Positions 1 through 10,677 of a stretch of DNA of 24,006 nucleotides are shown here, one piece after another (position 1 is the stretch's first letter; the number at the start of each line of letters is the position of its first letter). A model generated the notes under the pieces. The model had not been told where the DNA came from. It worked only from the letters and a program-made list of their open reading frames with translations, and did no database searches. Position numbers and translations under genes: made by a program. The DNA comes from Monoraphidium neglectum (lineage: Eukaryota > Chlorophyta > Chlorophyceae > Sphaeropleales > Selenastraceae), in NCBI RefSeq assembly GCF_000611645.1, contig NW_014013059.1:1-24006 (forward strand), written 5' to 3'.

Positions 1-35
1 CTCCCCCTCCCTCCTCCTTGGCGCTAGGCACCCAG

Positions 36-3000
36 GAAATGATGGATCAGGTCGTCGCCTTCGATGACCAGGCGTACCGCCGCCGCTACCAGGACCGGAT
101 GGACATGTTCAGCGCCCGATGGGGCGCCAAGGGGGCACGGTGGCCTGGCGGCGTCGACAGCGGCGGCAGCGATGATGAGGAGGAAGGGGAGGAGGACGAG
201 GGTGCGGAAACCGCAGGGGGGGCTGATGCCGTGGGCCCCGATGGCCTGGTGCTTCGCGCTGCTGGGACCGAGGGTTACGCGACGCCGCGGCGGCTGCGGC
301 AGCAGCTGCAGCAGCAGCAGCGGCAGCGGCGACAGCAGCAGCAACAACGGCGGTGGCAGCAGCAGTGGCCCCATCTGCGGCAGCAGCAGCAGCAGGAGCA
401 GCAGGCGCAGGAGCAGCAGGAGCAGGAGGAGGAGCAGCAGCGGGAGCCGAGGCAGCAGCGCTGGCCCGACGACGGCGACCCCATCGCGTGGCTGGCCGCC
501 GCGCGCCGCGCGATGATGCACGAGCTCAACCGCGGGGAGGCCCCAGGAGACATGACTCACTCCAAGCTGATCCAGGATGAGCTGTCGGAGCTGCCTCAGG
601 CCGAGGACCCCCTGCCGCCCCCGGGGTGGCTGCTGGATAACGACCTTGAGGGGGGGTGAGGGGCCCGTGCGTGCGTGCGTGCGTGCGTGCGTGTGTGTGC
701 GTGTGTGTTTGGGGGGGGGGGAGTGGGCTTGACATGGTGGGGCATGCAGGTCGTGGAGGCAGAGGGTGCTGTTGCAACGCGGATGCCGTCGTGCGCCTGA
801 CTCATGATGGCTGCGACACTAGGCTGTGTCGCTGGGAGGCAGCGTGGCCACTCGAATGGGTGCTGCAAGGTGCAGCCCACGGCGGACGAGTGCAGCTGCT
901 GCAAGTGTCCAGCCCTGTCTTTCGTCGCCCTCGACGGCTGCGGAACACCCCCCGCCCAGGCGCCATGGCATGACGCCGCGCGAGGCGTCGCTCGTGGTCT
1001 GGACACTGGCCGAGTGCGGCCACCCCAGCCGGAGCCTGCTGACCGCCGCGATGGCCGCCTATGGAGACGTGTGGCACATCAGCCTGGGGTACTACGAGAT
1101 GGCGCGGCTCATCAACTCCTTCTCAAAGAGCGGCTACTACCCCTGGTCTTTCGTGGACAGGGTGCGCAGGGCGGAGGTGCACGCCGCGCCGCCGATGTGC
1201 AAAGGGCTCAGCTGCGCGCCTGCTCCTCGGCGCACGCCACACGTCAGACAGACTGCATATTGATGTGGGCAGACCATGGTGCTTCACATCCTGTGCCAAC
1301 CAACTCAAGCGAAATCAGAAGCCTGAAAACGCAACCAAGATCCCCCTCGTCCCAACCTCCGCCAGATCATTGCCGTGTTCAGCATGCAGGCTGCGCGGCA
1401 GCGCATGTCGCCGGACACGATGGCCCTTATGACTGAGGGCCTGGGGCGGCTGGACCACGTGCCATCCGAGGAGTGGATGTGGCAGTGGACGCAGCTGGCA
1501 TCCAACTCGGTCGGCGCCTTCACGCCGGACGTGAGGCGGGGGCGGGGGTGGGGGGCTGGTACGGGCTGCGTTGCGGGAGAGGCAGAGGCCAGCAGGACCG
1601 CCACGAAATGGGCCGGGGCCTCCTTGAAGCATGCAAAGTTTTCATGGTTGCAGCCGCCCTGCTCCATGCATCACCTGTGCAATTGTCCTGAGAAATCATC
1701 CTGCTTGACCAAAGGGCAGCCTGCGCACCTCGCGCCACACACTGTGCTGTCGTCCACTCAAACCGAGCCCGCGCACGCCGCAAGTGCGCCAGACACCACA
1801 TGTCACGCACGTCGCCCTGCAACACTTTGTAACGACAGGAGCTGGCGTCCACGTGCTACGGCTTCCAGCAGCTGGGAGAGACCAACAACACCCTGCTCGG
1901 CTGCGCCGCCATCGCGGCGCCCACCTTTGCGCCGGCCTGCAGCCCCAGGGGCCTTGCTGACCTGGCGTCCGCGTTTGCCACGTACGGCCTGTTCACCCAC
2001 GGCGTCCACCAGGTCGTGCTGGAGGCAGCTGCCCAGCAGCTGCGCAACGCCGAGGAGCTCGCGTCGGCGGGGCTGCGGTTTGAGGACACACAGCTCGAGC
2101 GGCTCGTGCGGGCGCTGGTGGTGCGGCGCGGGGACGTGGACTTTGCCCCGCTGCTCGCCGCGCTGCAGGTGCGGTGCGCGTTCGAACAGGCCAGCCAACC
2201 AGGGGCCAATCCGAGCGCAGGGTAACACCCTGCGAGCGGGTCCTCACTCCATGCAAATTATGTGCATTCACAGACGGCTGTGTCGCACAACTAGGCCGGC
2301 ACTCTTTGCCCACCTGCGCTGCTTGTGGGCCCACTCCAGAGCCTGACAGGCACCGGCGTCGTCGTGCCGCGACCTCCAACCGCCGCAGGACGCGTTTGCT
2401 GCCGAGGGCGTCCAGCCCGCCGACATCCGCCCCTCCCTGGCCGCCGCCCTGGTGCACGCACTGCCGCTCAGCAGCGCGCCGCCGGCCGCTGAGCTGTGCA
2501 CGCTGCTGCTTGACGCGCTTGCGCCCCACCTGGGGTTGCTCGCCCCAGGAGGCATCCTGGCGCTGCTGCGCAGCCTCCACCAAGCGCAGGCCCCGGTGGC
2601 AGAGGGGCGGCTGGCGCTGCTTGCGGAAGCAGCGGCGGGGGCGCTCGAGCGGGGTTGCGTGGGCAGCAGCAGCAGCGGTGACGACGGCAGCGGCAGCGGA
2701 CTTGGTAGCGGCTGTTCATCCAGTGACATCATCGAGGTGCTGTGGCTGCTGAGCAAGCTCGGCCACTGGACAGCCACTGCTGACGGCAGCGGCAGCCCCA
2801 GCAGCGGCAGGGCCACAGAGGAGGGCGCTGCGGCAGCGCGTGCGCCGCCTTCCGCAGCCCTACGGCTGTTTGCGTCAGCAGAGGCTGCGCTGGTGGCAGA
2901 GATGCGGCCAGGGGCACTGCCGGTCGATCCTGTTGCAATTCCGCGGCTTCTGCGGCTGTGCGCGGGGCTGAGGCTCGAGCTGTCCTTGCCGGCGCGCACG

Positions 3001-3229
3001 GCCGCTCTGCTGGCAGCACAGCAGGCCTTGCCGGACATGCGCGGGGAGTCAATCGTGCTGCTTCTGCGCGGGCTGGCGGCGCTGCAGCCGTCGCCGGCAC
3101 CGCAACTGCTTGTGCGGCTGGCAGTGAAGGAGCTGTCTGGCCGCAAGGGGCGGGATGTGCTGCGGTGGCAGTGGGTGGACGAGGTTGCGGCGTACTGCCA
3201 AGGCCTGGGCGTGGACCTGGCGGCGCTCA

Positions 3230-3272
<43 letters not shown>

Positions 3273-3282
3273 GCAGTCGTAG
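36..3282 (+). CDS. Helical-repeat protein, OPR/FASTK-like, 5' partial
   Basis: Proposed exons are <36-655, 960-1176, 1390-1530, 1839-2168 and 2389-3282. All phases agree, giving 733 residues up to TAG. The first exon probably follows an intron, because a pyrimidine tract ends in CAG at 35; a start at the ATG at 39 cannot be excluded. Residues 1-206 are low complexity: an acidic stretch, then long Gln/Arg-rich runs. From exon 2 on there are repeated Leu/Ala-rich helices with signatures such as VVWTLAECGH, LINSFSKSGYYPW, LASAFATYGLF and LWLLSKLGHW. This pattern is typical of the alpha-solenoid proteins that bind organelle RNAs in algae (octotricopeptide and FASTK/RAP families). No RAP domain is visible, and the protein ends in a run of 13 Gln followed by PQS. 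A role in chloroplast or mitochondrial RNA maturation or translation is inference. The missing N terminus would show the targeting signal. The exact 3' end of exon 2 is uncertain, since a donor at 1162 is also in phase. Confidence 0.62.
300..446 (+). repeat. CAG-rich tract encoding Gln-rich segment
   Basis: Imperfect CAG/CGG triplets encode interrupted Gln runs with Arg, Glu and Ala within exon 1 of the helical-repeat gene. The reading frame stays open throughout, consistent with a translated disordered linker between the acidic segment and the helical repeats. Confidence 0.8.
666..721 (+). repeat. (GTGC)n/(GT)n tract ending in an 11-G run
   Basis: About six GTGC units pass into GT dinucleotides, followed by T3 and then G at 711-721. 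The tract begins ten bases after the proposed 5' splice site (GTGAGG at 656) of intron 1 in the helical-repeat gene. Alternating purine-pyrimidine sequence of this kind can adopt Z-DNA, and G runs can stack. Whether either happens here is not shown by sequence. Confidence 0.85.
3232..3270 (+). repeat. (CAG)13 coding microsatellite
   Basis: Thirteen pure CAG codons give the C-terminal polyglutamine run of the helical-repeat protein. They are followed by CCG CAG TCG TAG. CAG-rich sequence continues past the stop codon to about 3311, so the stop lies inside a longer expanded tract and the C-terminal length may vary between strains. Confidence 0.9.
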
Positions 3283-4404
3283 CAGCCACAGCCGCAGCAG
3301 CAGCAGCAGCAGGCAGGGTCCGGCATGGACAAGGAAGAGGGTGTGAATGGAACACCTGGCGGTTGACCTGTAGCGCACCAGGCGGTGTCCCAGGAGAGGT
3401 GCAGCACAATAATAATGGGCACACATCTTCCTAAACGACCAGGTGCCAGGGCACAAGAGTTGAATCAACTTTGAACGCTGCGTCACGTTGGCAGGTTGTC
3501 ATTTCACAGATTCAAATCTGCACATTCTTCAAGATCCCGACACAGCTTGCCAACTCACGGCTGACATGCACAGCGGTTTTAGACAAGACATTGAACCGCT
3601 TGAAAGGAAGCCCCTTGCCTTTGCAAATTCTGTTTGTAATTCTACTCCCCATGTGGACCTCATGTGCCAGCAACTCATGCATGTGTCACGAGGGGAGATG
3701 AGGAGTTCGTGTGACAGGATCCTCGTGGTTTGCCCAGTCCGCAGAGGTCCAGGCCACGAAGATACAGCAGGCCGCAGGAGGTGATTGAGTGATAAGCTGG
3801 GTGTTGGCCCGAGGCACATCAACAATTGTCCTCTGGACGCCCCAATCAACTCTTAGCAGCACACCGCAGCCATCAAATGATTCAATTCCTTACATGCAGC
3901 AGAAACGGCGCGCGCACAGAGTGCCTCGTCAGGTGAGCTTTGTGCCATGTACAAGCACCATGACAGCGACGCCGTCTCATGACTAAACGTGCTTCGCCAC
4001 CTGCCAGCTGGTGCACCGTCATATGTCTCACTTAATTGTTTGTCACCCTGTCCCACAGACGCGGACGAGCATCTCTCACTCACGACGACATTGTTCTACA
4101 CCGCAAAGCACTAAATCAACACGCCCACGGTACAGGTGCCGCTGACCGCATCTAGGTGTCGATGAGAAGACTATGCACAGTAATTAGTCGTATTTAAGAC
4201 GTAGTAGAGTAGGGACAGCGGGGAGGTATGCGGATCCGACACTCCTGCCATCATAGTTTAGGGCAGGCGGAGATGCAGACGGGTCAGCTATATATTTATG
4301 GCCACAGACAGCGAGCACAGCCACTGCGCTCGCCGCTGGGCCCTGCCCGGGCAGCGTCGGAGGTGTGCCCGAGACCTAAGAGCGGCAGGCGGTTGGCGCG
4401 AGCG
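3283..4404. other. 3' UTR and intergenic region
   Basis: No convincing gene is seen. The first part is probably the 3' UTR of the helical-repeat gene: a TGTAA element, the usual green-algal poly(A) signal, lies at 3635-3639. The last 200 bases carry AT-rich elements (TATTTAA at 4191 and a TATA-like run at 4289) before the bestrophin start, so they are probably its promoter and 5' UTR. Open frames in between have no protein-like composition. Confidence 0.5.
4289..4298 (+). promoter_or_regulatory. TATA-like element upstream of bestrophin gene
   Basis: TATATATTTA stands out in GC-rich surroundings 107 bases before the ATG at 4405. A TATA box here would put transcription start near 4320. That favours 4405 as translation start over the in-frame ATG at 4228, which lies upstream of the element. 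Functional status is inferred from position only. Confidence 0.4.
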
Positions 4405-7400
4405 ATGGCGATCCTGGAGAGCGACGCCGCCAGGGAAAAGGCCAGGTCATACAGAAGGACGGTGAGGTCAACCGAATGTGGCTACTTGCGGGGGGCTTTG
4501 CCGCCCTTGGCACCGCCTGGTGGCCGGCTGCGGCAGCCCAAAGGCATCGGCGCTTACGCGCAGTCGCCGGTTGCTCGCTCGCACCCGCACGTACGCAGGT
4601 GTTTGACCAGCAGGATTGGATGGAGCATCGCAGCATAGCCCGCTACTTTCGTGACGTGTATGGAATTGATGGTGAGCGGACGAGGCGATGGGATTTGTGC
4701 TGTTGGCCGGCTATCGTCGGTTTTTCCGTGCACGGCATCATTTCTGCAGTCGTACCTGTTGTTGTTGAGCTCGCACATGCGCACGCCCACAGGGTATGCA
4801 CTTAATCCCGCCGCATTCTTCATGTCCCTCTCTTAGCACACCTTGCCAGCCATCGTCGTGCTGCATACCTGCGTCCCTCGACTCAATTACTGCAGCATCA
4901 ATCATCGGTCGGCCGACCCCACCCCACCCACACCAGGCATGCTCAACAGCCGCATCGTGCGGGGGCTGCTGCCCCCGCTGTCGACCGTGCTGGTCGTGTC
5001 CTACTCGGTGTGCCTCTACCAGGAGCTGCTCTCAGAGGGCCGCCTGTCCGACTGGCTGCCAGGCGTGCCCTGGCCGAGCGTGGCCATATCGCCAGACGGG
5101 CCGTTCTCCAGCAGCACGGTGGCGCTCTCGCTGCTGTTGGTGTTCCGCACCAACAGCAGCTACGACAGGTGGTGAGCGCAAGGCCGCCCTGCTGGTGGCG
5201 CTCTGCGCGGGTTGCGGTGCTTGAGTCGCAAAAGCACAGACACCTGCGCTGATGTCACATTCAAGAGCGGACAGAGGTGGCTGCAATGTTGGCCCTGCAG
5301 TCCCAGCAAACTCGTCCCTTATTGAATCCACAGCCCTGCACCAGTCCCCCATGCCTGCACCACGACACCGTCACTGGCGTGCTGCGCTGCAGGTCCGAGG
5401 CGGCCTCAGCCTGGAACGACATCGTGAGCTCCGCCAGCCACCTCGCGCGCCAGGCGTGCCAGTGGCTGCCGTCCGCCGCGCCCAAGGAGCAGCGCGTGCG
5501 GGCCGCGCTGCTGCGGTGGCTGCGGGCCCTGCCGCTGGCGGCCATGTGTCACCAGCGGGAAGAAAGTCAAAACCTGCCTGGGCTAGTGCAGGGGTGAGGC
5601 GGCCGGTGGTGGTCAGTCGGCGATAAAGACTGGGCATGAGGACGCACGAAACACCAATCTCGGATGCTTGTGCTGTTGCTTGCAGACACTTTCAGCTGTC
5701 AGCTTCACCACAGGATGGGCTTGAAAACTTTCCCCGCCTGGCCTGGTTGGTGTTGCCACCCGTATAAAGCATCCACCCGCTTCCCAACCTTTGCCCTTGA
5801 CTGGGGCTTGTGTGCGCAGGGTGCTGCAACCTGGCGAGGCGGCGCTGCTGCTGCGGTCAACGATGCCCACGCAGACCATCTTGACCATGGTTGGCGGCCT
5901 TATCGCTGGCAGCCCACTCACGCGTGACTCCAAGACGCACTGTGTGAGGCGGGATGGGCTGGGTATGGCTGGCCAGCTGGAGGGGCCGGGCAGTGAGGAA
6001 GCGTGACTGGAGCAGCTCTTGGCGCCTGCCGTCGCGGCGGCAGTCAGCGAGGCACCACTTGCATAAATGGTGCATGTGAAAGAGAAGTGCGCTCGCAGTA
6101 AGGGTGGCGAGGGGCGCTGGGAGTTCCCACCACATGCATTTGGGGCGCCACCGGCTCCGTGCGCCCCCGCTACTGAGTCATAACCCGTCGAGTCAGCACG
6201 CCAGCGTTGAGGTGCTAGGGTTCCTGCATACTTTCCAGGACACGCCCCTCCGCCCCTGTGCAGGACGAGAGCGTGCGCCGCCTGCAGGACGCCCTGGACC
6301 GCTGTGAGAAGATCCTGCGCACCCCGCTGCCCCTCAGCTACACACGCCACACGTCGCGCTTCCTGGTGATGTGGCTGACGTGCCTGCCATTCGTGGCCTG
6401 GACGGAGCTGGGGTGGGCCACGGTGCCGGTGGACGTCATCCTGGTGGGCCGGGCTGCTGATTGGGTTGCACATGTGGTTTTTGCGGATATCGCCTCATGC
6501 AGTGTACTCAAGCATGTTCACTATGTGGGCCTGTTTACACTCGCGTGTCAAGCAGAGCAATAACATGCTTCACCCACAGAGCTGTTGTGTTCCCATGGTG
6601 CACCCTGTTGTGCCACGCCTCACACCCCTGGCTTGCGGCGACTGGTACCCGGCCTTGGTGCGCCCTGCCCCTCTTGCAGGCTTTCTTCCTGCTGGTGCGT
6701 TCTGCCGTCGGCGTGCCAGGCCGTCAGCAGTGCCGACAGGCTCCCATGGCTGCACACATCGTTGTGCATGCATGCTGTTATGATTGCTTGCCCTGCTGCC
6801 GCCACCTGCCGTTTGCCCCTGTGCACCCTCGCTTGACCAGCCCATGGCGGCTTGTGACAGGGCCCATGGCTGCATGAGCCCGGCTTCCGGCAGGACCCAG
6901 CCTCCGTCATGGTATGGACAAACCCAAGGTTTTTGGCGCTTAACGCTGCTGTGCAGGGCATAGAGGAGATTGGGGTGCAGGTGGAGGAGCCACTGGGAAT
7001 TCTGGCGCTGGAGGTGGGTTCAACCAAGTTGAGTTTTGCAGGACTTGGTACATAGGATGAGGGTGGCTGAGAGAGTTGCGGAGGTTGATCAAGGGAAGCG
7101 CCCTGGCTCTGGAGGGGCTGAGGACGGCCCTTGCGCTTCAAACATCGCACGCGCTACTGCAGCACCAACACGGTATGCGCCCGCTGACCACTACCCTCTT
7201 CACGCAGCACTGGTGCGCCCTCGTGGACAGCCGCATCAGCGAGCTGGAGGAGGAGCACGCCGCAGTGCAGGCGGCACTGAAGGACACCCAGGCTGGGTCT
7301 CTGCAGCCACCGCCGCTGCAGCCGCCAACGCCCGCACCTGCTGAGGCAGAGCACCAAGAAGGGAATGGGAATGTCGCCGCTGAGATGGCTAGTCACCTGC

Positions 7401-7417
7401 AAGCAATTAGGAACTGA
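4405..7417 (+). CDS. Bestrophin-family chloride/anion channel
   Basis: Exons are 4405-4461, 4599-4671, 4937-5171, 5393-5593, 5820-5889, 6264-6443, 6680-6694, 6957-7013 and 7208-7417, giving 365 aa with all phases matching. The family hallmarks of plant/algal and bacterial bestrophins (UPF0187) are present: a basic N-terminal segment with FDQQDWMEHRS, a first membrane segment around 48-70, FRTNSSYDRW at 113-122, PLSYTRHTSRF near 234-245, further hydrophobic segments around 244-277, and GIEEIGVQVEEPLG at 278-291. Family members form pentameric anion channels. Algal and plant homologues act in the thylakoid membrane, where they carry chloride or bicarbonate; substrate and location here are inference, and no clear transit peptide is seen with the 4405 start. 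The frame is open upstream to an ATG at 4228. The C-terminal 70 residues (exon 9) hold a short acidic coiled-coil-like helix and a Pro/Gln-rich tail. The join between exons 5 and 6 looks short compared with the family, and its donor (GTTGGC) is weak, so an exon may be missing there. Confidence 0.9.
6680..6694 (+). other. 15-nt coding microexon of the bestrophin gene
   Basis: The five codons GCT TTC TTC CTG CTG (AFFLL) sit between a C/T-rich tract ending in CAG at 6679 and GTGCGT at 6695. Both flanking exons end and start at codon boundaries. The joined protein reads VPVDVILAFFLLGIEEIG, as expected for an unbroken bestrophin membrane helix leading into the GIEEIG motif. Leaving it out would shorten the helix by five residues without changing frame. 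Confidence 0.8.
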
Positions 7418-8168
7418 AAAGTTGTGCAGCAGCGACACTTTGCCGCAGACGAGTTTTCATATGGGATGTCGCGCCGCCTTCTTCCTGGGTTGTGGTTCAT
7501 TTCAGTTTGCAAACAGATTCGTGAGCCGAAGTTTGTCAAGGGAGTTGGACTCAAGCAAGGTCTCTTTACTTTGGAAACCAACTGATACCCTTGCAGGAGA
7601 GATGCATGCCTGTGCTGCAACAGAGGCACGCTCATGCTAGGATGCCCCTCGCACAAGTTTGTGAGCCTGCACTGTGCGTTGTTTGGACAGCTTGTGGCTT
7701 CAAGCACGTACAGTTTCTGCCAGCATCTCATGTACCACTCTTTCAGCTTTCCGCATCAAGTAGGTGACGTCAGTTATAGCTGGTGTTTCATCAGGCTGTT
7801 GCACTTGATGGCTGCATTTGCTAAAATAGGGGAGTGCCCGCTTGTTGATTTGCGGTGTGTTGTGGCCAGCTGCCCTCGGAACAACCGTCCCAGATTCCCT
7901 CATACCCCGTTGTCTTGGATGATGTTTATTTGTGTCGATCGTACTGTACGGCGGTTTGCACTGTTTTGTTGTAAAGTACACTCAAGACAGTTGGTGTAAC
8001 CCATCTTTTTGACACAGCAGCAAACCTAAGATGGAGCTGCAAAGTGTGCAGCTTTTGCTAGTCCACACACGTGATGCAGTGCGCGTCAACATGTGCTGGT
8101 CAAACTGCACAACACTTGATGCATATGTGCAGATATGTGCAGACATGTGCAGGACTTGAAATCGCTCC
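7418..8168. other. Convergent 3' UTR region between bestrophin and eIF2D genes
   Basis: There is no gene in these 751 bases between two facing stop codons. Two TGTAA elements on the plus strand (7970-7974 and 7995-7999) are candidate poly(A) signals for the bestrophin transcript, giving a 3' UTR of about 550-600 bases. No TGTAA was found on the minus strand here for eIF2D. A short imperfect repeat of ATGTGCAGA-like units lies at about 8121-8152. Confidence 0.55.
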
Positions 8169-10628
8169 TCAAACAGCCTTGGTCAGAATGGACTTCCTGG
8201 GAATGCCGTATGTGTTGATCAGGTGGTCCGCCACCTGTGTGGGCAGGACAGGGCACGTGCAACAGGAGGCTGGGACGCCCGTGCGGAGGAGCAAAAATGC
8301 CAAGTCGGTGTTAGAAGCCGCTTGGGCTGGTGGCACGGGGGGGGGGGGGGTGCTTCGCTTCACACCACACAAACCAGCAGCAGCAAGGCGTTGCCCTGCC
8401 ATGAACATGGTCGCCACGGTCGCCTTGTCCTTTGTTCAAGCCCAACCCATGGTCCCTCTCCCCCTTCCTCAAAACCCCTCGCCAGGGAGGAGAAAGAAGG
8501 GGAAGGAGGGAGCCCTTTTGCCTGTTGCCAGCCTTGCTGCCACCCTCTACGCTACACAACAACCTGCCCTGCCTTGCCCCCCCCCCCACCTTTTCAATCA
8601 TGGCGCCCTGGCACACCACCTCGTGCCCCGGATTGTTCTTCCCAGGCAGCTCCACCGTGGTGGTGCTGCAGGCCAGCTTGGACCGCAGCTCAGCAGCGCA
8701 GGCCTCCACATCCACCAGGTACGCCTCCAGACCCACAACCTGGGGGGGAGGGCGAGGGTGCATACACAAACATGCGTGTGTGGCTGTCGCATGTGGGTGC
8801 ATGCGCATGTGCAAGTCTGCGTGCATGAGTGCGGGCGCTGCATATGTGTGTTTGGGGTGGGGGCGCCGTATGTGTGTGATTGCACTCATACGCAAGCACG
8901 TGTATGCTTGCATGTGTGCATGTATGCCCGTAGCTTGTGCATGTGTGCAACTACGGTTTAAGCGGGCGAGTCATCGCTGAGGGTTGAGATGGGAGATTAA
9001 GAGCTACAAACCTATAAAATCAAGAGGCACATGCCTCGTACGCCTGCTCTCATGTGCCGCTGCAAACGGCTGTCTGCTTTTGGTCCCAGGCCCCGCACAC
9101 CTTTGTGACGCGCTTGTTCCCCTGCCGCTTCTCGGTGCTGACGTGGATCGGCGGTGGCGCGCCTTTGCGCACTACACGCTGCTGCCCCCGCTGCACCAGA
9201 TACTGCACGGTGCAATGGGGGTTGGGGTAAGGGGTTCAGGAGCGTGAATCGCCAGCGGGGGTGCGGCGGTTGCAAGGCCGCAGCGGGACGGACCGCGTGT
9301 AACAGCAGTGACGGGCAGGGCTGTTGATGGGCCAGGATACAGAGGTGTGAAGCTGGCGTTTTATCTTTCAGCACCTCAAGGCTCCCCTTTTCAAGGCCGG
9401 GGCTTGTCACCTGGCCCTGGCTCTGTCTCACCTGCGCCTGCATGCGGCCCAGAAACTTTTCCCGCAGCACCGCCTGTTGTTGAGGCGCGTGGAGGACTTT
9501 TGACGTGGACAGTGCGTGCAAAGGGCGCAGCATCGCAGAGCATGCAGCATTAGTCAATTGTGCAGTGCTGTGGACTGTCCAAGGGCCCTACGGTTCCATC
9601 CACGCCTTCGATCCCAACGCCCAAACCCCATTCACTCCTGCGTTCCATCCCTGCCAACACAGGGCCCCCAGCCGCCCCGACGCAGCAACAATGCTTGCTG
9701 TGCCAGCGTCCACATGGATTCCCGGAAGCAGGCACCTACCTTGGGCAGCGTGGTGGGGAAAGTGTCCCCCTTCTTGACCACGCCCTTGAACAGGCCGTCA
9801 CACAGGGCAACGTCCAGCACCAGCGTCCGCGGGTCCGGCGCGCCCTCCTCGAGCTTTGCCGCCTTGACATAGGCCTGCGCCACCTCGAAAGCCTCAGGGG
9901 CGCTGTAGAGGCTGTCGGGGCTGGCACCCACCGCCTCGAATATGGCTGCGTGTGCGTACCGGCAGGTGTGTGCATGTTGGAGTGTGTATATCTGGGTGTG
10001 CACGATAAGTGCGTGTGTGCGCGCACGTGAGTGGGTGTGTTGATGGTTGCATGCACGCGTGCACATGTGGGGGCAGCGTTGTGATTGAGTGGGAACTAGG
10101 CCAACGGCACTGTGCAGGGGACAGGAGGAGTCTGACAGACAGCAGGGTCGGCTGTACAGGGTGTCAGGAGCTGTTTCGCGTTGCGTTCAGTGAGTCAGTC
10201 AGTCAGCGCATGCCATTAGTGCAAGGCCACCGATCCCGTAACAACGTGCGCTCGATCAGCCATCAACGCCGCGCGCCGGTGCGCTCATCTGAAACCCCCA
10301 CGACAAGGACCCTGCTCACGCTTCAGTTCCCGGGTTGGCTTGAACAGCTCGGCGATAAACAGGTCCTCCCCACTGCCGCCGCCGCCATTGCTGCCTCCCC
10401 CGCCACCGCCGTCGCCGCCGCCGGGCCCCGCGGCCCCCTGCCCCTGCTGCCCCTGCTGCTGTCTGTACGGCCGGAAGTCCTCGTACAGCACGTGGCTGCG
10501 GTTGACCCCCGACACAACAAAGTCTCCTGCCTTGTCCTCCTTGCCCTTGAGCAGCCCCTCCTTGGCGTACACCTGGGGAGGAGGCGCGCACGCGCGCGCG
10601 TGCGCGCGCGCGCGTGTGTGTGTGTGTT

Positions 10629-10677
<49 letters not shown>

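Noticed and set aside
2268..3422. 384-aa open frame on the minus strand
   Set aside because: It is Ser/Ala/Cys-rich and reads the CAG repeat as Cys; it is a GC-rich shadow of the plus-strand helical-repeat gene.
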